Assembly: GCF_001673635.1 (NCBI RefSeq)
Contig: NZ_LZMH01000004.1
Coordinates: forward strand, 1-40,003
DNA from: Mycobacterium asiaticum
GTDB lineage: Bacteria; Actinomycetota; Actinomycetes; Mycobacteriales; Mycobacteriaceae
DNA: 40,003 bases
Direction: 5' to 3'
Part shown: piece by piece, positions 8,382-15,757 of the stretch
Layout: every line of letters starts with the position of its first letter
Position numbering within the stretch: the first letter of the stretch is position 1
Made by a program: the position numbers and the translations under genes
The notes under the pieces: generated by a model
What the model was told of the DNA's origin: nothing
Seen by the model: only the letters and a program-made list of their open reading frames with translations
Database searches by the model: none

Positions 8382-11300
8382 TCAGGTTGCGCCAAGCGCC
8401 GCAGTGGCTTTGACGGACTCGACGAGCGCACTCTCGGCCGACACGCGGCCGATCGCTTCGGCGAGAGCGGATCGCGCAGCTTGCCCACGCAATTCGAAAT
8501 CGTCTAGTGCAGAACGTAATTCGAACAAGTATGCGCCTTGGCGGTTAGCCGACTGCAGCGCGCGCCGTAAGTCCTCACCACGGCGCGCTGGATCCTGCCG
8601 GGTATGTGAAAGCAGCCGTTGCAGTTCGGCGTCGTAGAAACACATTCCCGTCTCGCGCGCCAGCCCCAACGACTCCTCGAGGCGGGCTCGGGCGTCGTCG
8701 AACCGTCCGGCGGCGATCAGCAGCCGCGCCAGTGCGCCGGCGAAGAAAGGCAGATAGACGTTGAGGTCAGCGGCACGCAGTTCATCGACCGAATCGCTGA
8801 CCCGCGAGACGTAATCCGAAAAGGCCGATGACGGCCCGGTTTCGGCGAATGTCAGCAGGGCGTCGACGACGGTCCTTTGAATCGTGCCCCGCAATCGCCA
8901 CTGGTCGAAGCCGTGCCGCGATGCGTCCTCGATCATCTCGGCCGCCAGTGTCGACGCGCGGTCGAGTTGGCCGGCTTCGGTACGCACCCAAATCTCCGCG
9001 AAGCGCAGATAGGCAAGGCTGTAGGGGCCCTGCGGAAAGCCGATGCCTTCGACGCAGCGCGCGGCAAGCGCCAGTTCGTTCTCGGCGGCCGGAACATCGC
9101 CCTGCACCATCCGGAGCAAGGCCAGATGAATGCGGGCTGCAACGATCGGATCGATCGGCAAAAAGCCAACCGTTTCGGTCTCCCGGTTGTCGATCGCTCC
9201 GCGGCCGGTCGCGAGCTCCAATTGTGCGGCGGCGTCGGCAAACTCACCACGCAGGAAGGCGAGCACCCCTGACCACGCCGCGAGTCGGGGCCAGAAACCA
9301 GGACGCCATTGATCCAGGGCGGCGCGCAGCAATTCGAGTGCTTGAGTTGCGCGGTTCAAATCCGCACGCCCCGTGTAGTAACCGGTCAAGACTCCCAGTG
9401 TCGCGAAAAGCTCCTGCGCGGTGGATGTCCGGCCGCGGCTATTGGTCGGCACTTCGGCGCCGACCAGCTGCAGGCACCGTTCCAGGTCGGGCGCGACGAC
9501 CGGGCTTGACGGACTGACCGCGCTGCCGGCGAGAAATCCTCGGCCCAAACGCAGCGCAATCTCCCGGCGGTCGCGATCGGGGCTGGGCGGGCATCTGTCC
9601 AATTGCGTCAGCGCGTGGCCAAGATGCGTCCGTGCCTCGGTCAGGGCGCCGCGCCGCCGTGCTGCCGCTGATGCCTGTCGATGAGCTGATGCGGCGTCGT
9701 CGAATCGCTCGGCCCAGGTGTAGTGGTTCGCGACCAATCCCCAGTCGGGTTCGCCGCCCACACTGCATAGGGCGTCACCGACCCGGGCGTGCAGTCTTCG
9801 GCGAACGGTGGGCGGCGCCAATTCAACGGCCACTTCACGCAGCAGCTCATGACGGAACCGCCAACCGTCGGCCTTCCACGGTTCCAGCACCTGCGCCGCC
9901 GCGAGTTCGCCGACGACGCGGTCGAGGTCGTCATCGTTCATGTCGACTACGGATCGCAGCAGGCCGGTATCGACGTAACGACCGATGACGGCCGCCGCCT
10001 CCACCACCGGCACCACCTGGGCGCTCGCGCGGAGTCGGGCGAACAGCGGCTCGTAGAGCGCTTCGGGAACACCAACCTCGGTGATCCCGGCGACCACCTG
10101 TTCGATGTAGAACGGCAAGCCGTCGCACCGGGACCGAACAGTGGCCTGCTCCTGCGGTGTCAATGCCGGATTGAGGGCGGCGATCAGCTCGTCGCTTTCG
10201 TCCTCGGTCAACGGCCGGAGCTCAAACACATTTACCGGCCACCTATCCGGCAGCCAGTCTCGGTTGCGTCCCGTGACGATCACCAGCAGGCGGCCCTGGC
10301 CCGCGCTGAGTAAGCCGCCCAGCACCTCAAGGCTTGCGGGGTCGAACCAGTGCACGTCCTCGGCGACTACGAGACCGGGTTCGGTGCCGAACCAGGCCAA
10401 CAGATAGCTCTGCACCGCTTCGGAAATCAGGTTGTAAAGCTCAGGCCCTTGGTCGGGGACCGCCTGATATCCGTGTTGGGGGTCGATGCTGAGCACCGGC
10501 GCCAGCAAAGGAATGAAGCGGACCGGGTCCAGGCCCACCCTGACCATTTCGGCGGTCAACATCGCCAGGCGCTCAGCCGGAGCGGTGAGGCGGCCAATGC
10601 CACAATGACGTTCGATCAGCGCACGCACGGGGTGCATACCGGCGTCGGTATGGAACGGCGATCCGATCAGCTCCAGCACGGCGTTCCCGGACTGCCTGAC
10701 CAGTACCTCGCCCGCTGTCGCCAGCCTGCTCTTGCCGATCCCCGCTTCCCCGCAGAACACGATTCCCGGCGTGTCCAACTGCCCCGCCTGTGCTTGCGCC
10801 CAACTGTCCTGCAGCTGCTGCCACTCACGTGACCGACCGACGATCGGTCCCTGCGCAACCCGTGCCGGTACCGGTCGCTCACCGAGCACCCGGTAATGAT
10901 CGATGAGACCGGCCACACCCTTCACTGGTGCCGCGGGACAGGACTCGAGTTCGAACGCATCGCGGACGAGCCGCGCTACAGCCTCCGAGATCACGACAGC
11001 GCCAGGTGGGGCCAGACCGCACACCCTGGCCGCAAGATTGGCGCCGAGGCCGTACACGTCGGCCTGGGTTGTATCCAGGTAGACGACACCGCGGTGCACG
11101 CCCACCCGCGCCCGCACTTCGAACCCGAAGCGTGCCTTGACCTGGGTGCTCAATTTGGCTACCGCACGGTTGATCTCCAGCCCGGCAAGCACGGCTCGAC
11201 GCATGTCGTCCTCGTGCGCAACCGGGTGCCCAAAAACGGCGAGTAGCCCGTCGCCGTGGGTCGAGCCGATGTGGCCTCCAAAGCGATTCACGGTCGTCAG

Positions 11301-11615
11301 CACGTGCTCGCGGTACCGGCCGACCACTAGGCGATAGGTTTCTGGCTCGATGGTGGTCGACAACGCGGTGGAGTCCACCAGATCGACGAAAAGTATTGTC
11401 AACCGGCGGATCTCACCGCCCTGGGCCGGGGCCGCCAACAACTCCTCGGCGTCGGCATTACCCTCGTCGGCGGCCAGCACCTGCCCCGCCAGAGCGGTGG
11501 CCGCTGCTCGATCGCCGCTGTCGATTGCCGCCACCGCGCGATCCAACAGCGCATCGATAGCTGCGGCTTGCCTGCGGCCGTGACCGTCCCGGCGAGGGAC
11601 ATCGCGCTCGTCCAC
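8382..11615 (-). CDS. Soluble class III cyclase fused to AAA-type ATPase and TPR-like regulator region
   Basis: 1077 residues starting with GTG. After a helical leader come a cyclase domain (about 70-245), a P-loop ATPase (Walker A GEAGIGKS near 289-296; Walker B-like VVAEDVHWFD), and a long helical TPR-like region to the C-terminus. This is the plan of the cyclase/STAND proteins common in mycobacteria, here without the C-terminal LuxR helix-turn-helix some carry. Metal aspartates D78 (FVDLVDS) and D122 (HGDG) remain, plus N193 and R197. The two base-selecting positions are non-canonical: Ser118 instead of Lys and Leu190 instead of Asp, so the cyclase may be weak, relaxed in specificity, or regulatory only. 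It is first in the minus-strand run with nei and the membrane cyclase. Confidence 0.88.
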   Translation of the reverse strand: MDERDVPRRDGHGRRQAAAIDALLDRAVAAIDSGDRAAATALAGQVLAADEGNADAEELLAAPAQGGEIRRLTILFVDLVDSTALSTTIEPETYRLVVGRYREHVLTTVNRFGGHIGSTHGDGLLAVFGHPVAHEDDMRRAVLAGLEINRAVAKLSTQVKARFGFEVRARVGVHRGVVYLDTTQADVYGLGANLAARVCGLAPPGAVVISEAVARLVRDAFELESCPAAPVKGVAGLIDHYRVLGERPVPARVAQGPIVGRSREWQQLQDSWAQAQAGQLDTPGIVFCGEAGIGKSRLATAGEVLVRQSGNAVLELIGSPFHTDAGMHPVRALIERHCGIGRLTAPAERLAMLTAEMVRVGLDPVRFIPLLAPVLSIDPQHGYQAVPDQGPELYNLISEAVQSYLLAWFGTEPGLVVAEDVHWFDPASLEVLGGLLSAGQGRLLVIVTGRNRDWLPDRWPVNVFELRPLTEDESDELIAALNPALTPQEQATVRSRCDGLPFYIEQVVAGITEVGVPEALYEPLFARLRASAQVVPVVEAAAVIGRYVDTGLLRSVVDMNDDDLDRVVGELAAAQVLEPWKADGWRFRHELLREVAVELAPPTVRRRLHARVGDALCSVGGEPDWGLVANHYTWAERFDDAASAHRQASAAARRRGALTEARTHLGHALTQLDRCPPSPDRDRREIALRLGRGFLAGSAVSPSSPVVAPDLERCLQLVGAEVPTNSRGRTSTAQELFATLGVLTGYYTGRADLNRATQALELLRAALDQWRPGFWPRLAAWSGVLAFLRGEFADAAAQLELATGRGAIDNRETETVGFLPIDPIVAARIHLALLRMVQGDVPAAENELALAARCVEGIGFPQGPYSLAYLRFAEIWVRTEAGQLDRASTLAAEMIEDASRHGFDQWRLRGTIQRTVVDALLTFAETGPSSAFSDYVSRVSDSVDELRAADLNVYLPFFAGALARLLIAAGRFDDARARLEESLGLARETGMCFYDAELQRLLSHTRQDPARRGEDLRRALQSANRQGAYLFELRSALDDFELRGQAARSALAEAIGRVSAESALVESVKATAALGAT

Positions 11616-11772
11616 GTCAATATCCTGTCACTCCCGGCGCGGGAGGGCACGGTCAATTTTGCGGCCGAGGGAATCGGCGTCGACCGATCGCAGTCATAAC
11701 GCGAGGTGAAATTGGGTAAACAACCGGTGCGACAGCTTGGCAATCGGATAACTAGTCGAAAGGCGGCATGGA

Positions 11773-12162
11773 ATGGCTCGTCAAGAGGGTGGCCGGTGGG
11801 ACGTCGGGGTGGCGGATGACTCGGTGTACGTCGAGCGCATCTCGGAAAGCGACGACAAGGTGTTCGAAGATTTGCTGGCACCCGATGAGGCTCGCGCCCT
11901 GGCCAAGTTGCTGGACAAATACGCGGACAAGGCCGAGGAATCCGAGGGGTCCAGTGACTCGAAGGGCTCCGACGATAAAGACAACAAGGACTCCGACGAC
12001 GAAGACGACGACCACAAAGACGACGAGAAAGACTCCGACGAGGACGACTCCGACGACTCCGACGACGAGGACGACGAGGACGACGAGGACGAAGGTAAGG
12101 ACAAGAAGAATAAGAAGGACAAAAAAGACAAGGACAAAAAAGACAAGAAAGACGACGACTAA
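11773..12162 (+). CDS. Hypothetical protein with a very acidic Asp/Lys low-complexity tail
   Basis: 129 residues from ATG 11773, preceded by AAAGG. Residues 1-55 form an ordinary compact region (GRWDVGVADDSVYVER, then LAPDEARALAKLLDKYA), and the rest is a chain of Asp, Glu, Ser and Lys: first Asp/Ser/Glu-dominated, then Lys/Asp alternation. The DNA is correspondingly GAC/GAG/AAG-rich from about 11950. No signal peptide or membrane helix is seen. I do not recognise a function; such tails are known in ion-binding, nucleic-acid-mimic and disordered chaperone-like proteins, but nothing here decides. An ATG at 11768 is in another frame that lacks the ordered domain. The stop overlaps the stop of the convergent GMC gene by two bases. 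Confidence 0.75.
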   Translation: MARQEGGRWDVGVADDSVYVERISESDDKVFEDLLAPDEARALAKLLDKYADKAEESEGSSDSKGSDDKDNKDSDDEDDDHKDDEKDSDEDDSDDSDDEDDEDDEDEGKDKKNKKDKKDKDKKDKKDDD

Positions 12163-13766
12163 CTGAACGCGTACGCCCGGTGCTGCCCGGGTGCCGGCAG
12201 GCCGTGCTCGCGACGCAGGCATTCCACCGCGCGCTCGCCGACGATCACGCAGGGCGCTTGGGTGCCGCCAGTGGTGATACGCGGCAGGACCGATGCATCG
12301 GCTACCCGGAGACGTTCCACGCCATACACTTTCAGGCTTCCGTCGACAACCGCCAGGGCATCCCGACCCATCTTGGCGGTGCCCGACGGGTTCCAACAGG
12401 TCGAGGCGGCGTCGCGGACAATGCGCCGCATCTCGACGCCCTTGAGCGGACCGGGCATCACTTCTCGTTTGGCGAAGGGCCGTAGTTCGGCGGAATTGCC
12501 GATGGCCCTGGCGAGTTCGATGGCCGTGACTGCCGCTTCGACATCGTCGGGATGTGACAGCAGCCGGGCGTGAATCTCGACGGGGTCCTGCGGATTTGGT
12601 CCGGTCAGCCGGATCTCGCCGCGGCTCTTGGGCGCAACGAGTGCGGGAGACAGATTCCAGCCGGCCTGCGGCGGCGGGAACCGCTTGGTGTTCTCGACGC
12701 TCGAGGAGGTCGGGAATTGAGCTTGGCACGTCTGTATGTCCGGGGAGTCCAGTCCCGGGTCGCTGTGCCAGAAGTAGGTTGCCTCGACACCGTTGTTGTG
12801 CGGTGTGATGGCTTCCTCGGACTCCCAGACGCAATCGAATCTGACGTGGTCCTGAAAGTTCTGCCCGACTCCGGGCAGGTGCGCGACGACGGGTATGCCG
12901 TGCTGGTGAAGCTGGGCTTGGTCGCCAATGCCGGACTGCATCAACACCTTTGGGGTGTGCACCGAACCCAGGGACAGCACCACTTCACGTCCGGCCTCGG
13001 CGCGGTACAGGTTGCCGTCGTGCAAGAACTCCACTCCGGTGACGCAGGTGCCCACGGTAGTCAGCTGCGTCACTGTTGCATTGGTCAGCACGGTGAGCTG
13101 AGGACGACCGAGCTGCGGCATCAAGTAGGCGCGCGCGATCGACTTCCTGACGTCGCCGCGCACGAGGAGGTCGGTGATGGCCGCCCCACCCGGGCCCTCC
13201 ATCATCTCTGCGTTGGGACTGTCGAATATCGGAAGGTCAAGGGACTTGGTGCTGTCCAGCATCGCGTAGGCGATCGGATGGGGATTGTGCGCGGACTGAA
13301 CGAATATGCGACCGCGTGAGCCGCGGTAACGCGGCTCAGGGGCGCCCTGCCAATCCTCGACCCGCCGGTAGATGTCCAACACGGACTCGTAGCTCCACGC
13401 CGGATCGCCGGACTCCTGGGCGAAATGGTCCCAGTCGGAACGGTGCCCGCGGGACCAGATCATCGCGTTGATGCTCGAACCCCCACCGAGTCCCCGACCC
13501 ATCGACATCTGCAGGGATCGACCGTTCACCGAATTGCTGGGCATGGTGTGGAAGTTCCAGTCCAGCGCCGTGCCGAGGTTCAGCGGCCATTGCCTGGCCA
13601 TCGCCACGGTCGGCGAGATGTCACTGCCGCCGGCTTCTAGCAGCAGCACTCGAACGCCGGGGCATTCGGCGAGGCGGCCTGCTACCACAGCACCTGCGGT
13701 GCCTGACCCGCAAACGATGAAGTCATAGCGCAGCTCACCGGCCAATATGCCTTTCGGCTCTGCCAT
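12159..13766 (-). CDS. GMC-family FAD oxidoreductase with altered catalytic pair
   Basis: 535 residues, the usual GMC length. It shows the N-terminal FAD-binding loop (CGSGTAGAVVAGRL), the LLLEAG strand end, the GMC signature region GRGLGGGSSINAMIW, LSLGSVHTPKVLMQSGIG and the C-terminal VIVGERA. Family members (choline, glucose and alcohol oxidases or dehydrogenases) oxidise alcohols using a catalytic His in the HPxGT motif and a His/Asn in the NxNAP region. Here these are Asn459 (WNPSGTAKMG) and Gln503 (GGTQAPC), so alcohol oxidation may be impaired or chemistry changed. It is divergent from a TetR gene across a 413-base gap containing a perfect palindrome, suggesting control by that regulator. 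Substrate unknown. Confidence 0.88.
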   Translation of the reverse strand: MAEPKGILAGELRYDFIVCGSGTAGAVVAGRLAECPGVRVLLLEAGGSDISPTVAMARQWPLNLGTALDWNFHTMPSNSVNGRSLQMSMGRGLGGGSSINAMIWSRGHRSDWDHFAQESGDPAWSYESVLDIYRRVEDWQGAPEPRYRGSRGRIFVQSAHNPHPIAYAMLDSTKSLDLPIFDSPNAEMMEGPGGAAITDLLVRGDVRKSIARAYLMPQLGRPQLTVLTNATVTQLTTVGTCVTGVEFLHDGNLYRAEAGREVVLSLGSVHTPKVLMQSGIGDQAQLHQHGIPVVAHLPGVGQNFQDHVRFDCVWESEEAITPHNNGVEATYFWHSDPGLDSPDIQTCQAQFPTSSSVENTKRFPPPQAGWNLSPALVAPKSRGEIRLTGPNPQDPVEIHARLLSHPDDVEAAVTAIELARAIGNSAELRPFAKREVMPGPLKGVEMRRIVRDAASTCWNPSGTAKMGRDALAVVDGSLKVYGVERLRVADASVLPRITTGGTQAPCVIVGERAVECLRREHGLPAPGQHRAYAFS

Positions 13767-14179
13767 GTGGTATTTGCTCCTGTCTGCGGATCACGACATA
13801 ACGGTCGTTGTGGAACGAACCGTACGTGAGTGCGCACAGACCAGCAAGGTGGTCCTTTTGCGCCCAATACCTTTGCTAGCCGGTGCGATAACGCACCGCG
13901 AACGCGGTTCGGTCGGATGTGAGACGCATCGAGTCCCCGGCGAAACGTATTGACAGGCAATGTAGCTCGGCGGTCGATGAGGACGATGCGGGTGGCCGAA
14001 TCACACGGGCGATGCGTCGCCGGTGCGTTGCGCGCAGCAAGCTGTTAACTCTTTTGCCAAGAGGTTCCCAGAACATCGACAGCGGTTCGCCAGCTGAGCG
14101 GGGCGTTGAAATAGCGATGGTTATGCTATGTGGGTAGACTTGCGTTGAAGATTCACCCAGAGCCGCAGTTGAGGATGAC
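13767..14179. other. Regulatory gap between divergent GMC oxidoreductase and TetR genes
   Basis: 413 bases with no convincing gene. It contains the palindrome at 13881-13898, a TTGACA at 13950-13955 without a good -10 at the right distance, and -10-like sequences TATGCT (14122-14127) and TAGACT (14135-14140) that could serve the TetR gene. None of the promoter assignments is secure. Confidence 0.5.
13881..13898. promoter_or_regulatory. Perfect palindrome, candidate TetR operator
   Basis: CGGTGCGATAACGCACCG is an exact inverted repeat of two 7-base arms around four bases. It lies 115 bases upstream of the GMC start, in the gap shared with the TetR gene, where autoregulating TetR proteins usually bind. 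Length and symmetry suit a TetR dimer. Binding is inferred. Confidence 0.5.
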
Positions 14180-14764
14180 TTGAGATACCCACCGGATCAG
14201 AAGGCGAAGGCGCGTGATTCGCTCCTTCGGGCCGGCATGCGGTCGATGAAGGTCGCCGGGTTCAACGGGGTGGGCGTGGATGGCCTCGCCGCCGCCGCCG
14301 AAGTGACCTCGGGTGCGTTCTACTCCAACTTCGCCAACAAAGAAGCGATGCTCGAGGCGGTCGTCGAGGCCGGGGTCGGGGAGCCGTTTCTGTCCGCTAC
14401 TGAGTCGGGCACCGATGCCGAGCGGCGTAAGCAGCTGAATAGTTTTCTGACGAACTACCTGACCCTCGCCCACGTTGAGGCGCCGGAAGACGGTTGTGTG
14501 ATGCCGGCCCTGAGCGCGGACGTGGCCCGGGCGGGCGAAGCGGCCCAGCAGGCCTACGAGCGCAAAATCGGCGCACTGGCCGCCCGGATCGCCGAGCTCC
14601 TCGACGGAACGCGCGCCGACCGCGAGCGCCGGGCGTGGAGCATCGTCGCGCTGCTTGTCGGGGCCGTGTCCGTTTCCCGTGCGATGCCAGATCCAGCGGC
14701 GCGGAAGAAGGTGCTGACAGCGGCCAAGCGGACCGTCGACGGGCTCGTATCTCCCGTGCGATGA
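14180..14764 (+). CDS. TetR-family transcriptional regulator
   Basis: 194 residues. The N-terminal helix-turn-helix is clear: ARDSLLRAGMRSMKVAGFNGVGVDGLAAAAEVTSGAFYSNFANKEAML, where GAFYSNFANKE is the typical recognition-helix end. The C-terminal ligand domain includes a Cys (EDGCVMPALSADVARAG) and resembles TetR proteins that sense small organic compounds. The start is TTG at 14180, with GAGG seven to eight bases upstream; the ATG at 14175 is out of frame. It probably represses itself and the divergent GMC oxidoreductase, and perhaps the downstream hydrolase gene 97 bases further on; the inducer is unknown. Confidence 0.88.
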   Translation: MRYPPDQKAKARDSLLRAGMRSMKVAGFNGVGVDGLAAAAEVTSGAFYSNFANKEAMLEAVVEAGVGEPFLSATESGTDAERRKQLNSFLTNYLTLAHVEAPEDGCVMPALSADVARAGEAAQQAYERKIGALAARIAELLDGTRADRERRAWSIVALLVGAVSVSRAMPDPAARKKVLTAAKRTVDGLVSPVR

Positions 14765-14861
14765 CGGGACATTGATTTCTAGTGGGATTCTTCAGCGTGA
14801 TTCTTTGACGCGCCACCGGGTACTGCAGTCGTTCGAGTTCTGCTCCGGGGAGTGATTGAAC

Positions 14862-15614
14862 ATGGCGACGCTGCACCGAAACGCTGCGGAAGGCATCCAT
14901 CGCATTGAGCATGCATACGTCAACCTGTACGTGGTGGAGGGCGAACGCGGCGAGTACACCCTGATCGACGCCGGTCTCCCAGGTGTGTGGCCACACCTGG
15001 GCCGATTGCTGACCGAAGTCGGGGCGCAGCCGGACCGGGTGGCGGCGGTGGTGCTCACCCACGCGCATTTCGATCACGTCGGCGCCGCCGCGGCAATCCA
15101 GAAGGAATGGCGTCTACCGGTGTGGACGCACAGCGACGAGAAAGAATTGGCCGCCCACCCGCTGCGATACCGGCACGAACGCAACCGCATGGCGGTGCCG
15201 CTGACCCATCCGAAGTCGTTGCCGATCATCGCCAGGATGACGCTGGCCGGGGCACTTGCCACCAAGGGCATCGATGACGTGCACGTATTCGACGTCGGGC
15301 GACCCCTCGACGTGCCGGGAAAGCCGGTGCCGGTGTTCACTCCGGGGCACACCTTCGGCCACACCGCGCTGTACTTCCCGGACCGAGACGCAGTGATCAC
15401 CGGTGATGCCCTGGTGACGTTGGACCCCTACACGGGCGGGGCGGGCCCGCAGATCGTGTCCGGGGCCGCCACGGCCGACAGCGCTCAGGCACTTGAATCC
15501 CTTACCGCGCTCAGGTCGACCGAGGCAAAGATCGTGCTGACCGGACACGGGGCGGTATGGACCGGCGGCATCGCCGACGCAACCGATATCGCGGCGCGCC
15601 GCGGACCGCACTGA
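14862..15614 (+). CDS. Metallo-beta-lactamase-fold hydrolase
   Basis: 250 residues from ATG 14862, preceded by GGGGAGTG; a TTG six bases earlier is a weaker option. Zinc-ligand motifs are complete: THAHFDH (H67, H69, D71, H72), GHTFGH, TGDAL with the bridging Asp, and TGHG near the C-terminus. Such proteins hydrolyse thioesters, lactones, glyoxalase II substrates or phosphodiesters; the sequence does not decide which. There is no signal peptide, so it is cytosolic. It lies downstream of the TetR gene on the same strand and could be a target. A SigF-like promoter begins two bases after its stop codon. Confidence 0.88.
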   Translation: MATLHRNAAEGIHRIEHAYVNLYVVEGERGEYTLIDAGLPGVWPHLGRLLTEVGAQPDRVAAVVLTHAHFDHVGAAAAIQKEWRLPVWTHSDEKELAAHPLRYRHERNRMAVPLTHPKSLPIIARMTLAGALATKGIDDVHVFDVGRPLDVPGKPVPVFTPGHTFGHTALYFPDRDAVITGDALVTLDPYTGGAGPQIVSGAATADSAQALESLTALRSTEAKIVLTGHGAVWTGGIADATDIAARRGPH

Positions 15615-15615
15615 C

Positions 15616-15640
15616 GTTTCAAGAGCCCGATTCTGGGTAC
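15616..15640 (+). promoter_or_regulatory. Candidate SigF-dependent promoter for the RsbU/W-RsbV pair
   Basis: GTTT (15616-15619), a spacer of exactly 15 bases, then GGGTAC (15635-15640). The mycobacterial SigF consensus is GTTT-N15-17-GGGTAT, so five of six -10 bases fit. It lies about 118 bases before the ATG of a gene whose product has the domains that control SigF/SigB-type sigma factors, which fits feedback control. The assignment is by sequence only. Confidence 0.6.
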
Positions 15641-15757
15641 GCCCGCAGATACCGGCCGGGAGCTCGCGGGTCGCTGTTTTCCGCCGGAGCTTCTCACGGG
15701 TGTGGCGCAGCGCGTCCAAACGCAAGAAGGCCAACCCAACCGATTAGGTTTCTATCT

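Noticed and set aside
11781..12146. A Ser/Leu-rich minus-strand frame
   Set aside because: It is the antisense image of the GAC/GAG repeats and has no credible start context.
11752..12834. A 360-codon minus-strand frame with a Val/Leu/Phe-rich end resembling a membrane helix
   Set aside because: The hydrophobic stretch is the complement of the Asp/Lys codons of the acidic tail (GTC/CTT repeats); the rest is out of frame with the GMC protein.
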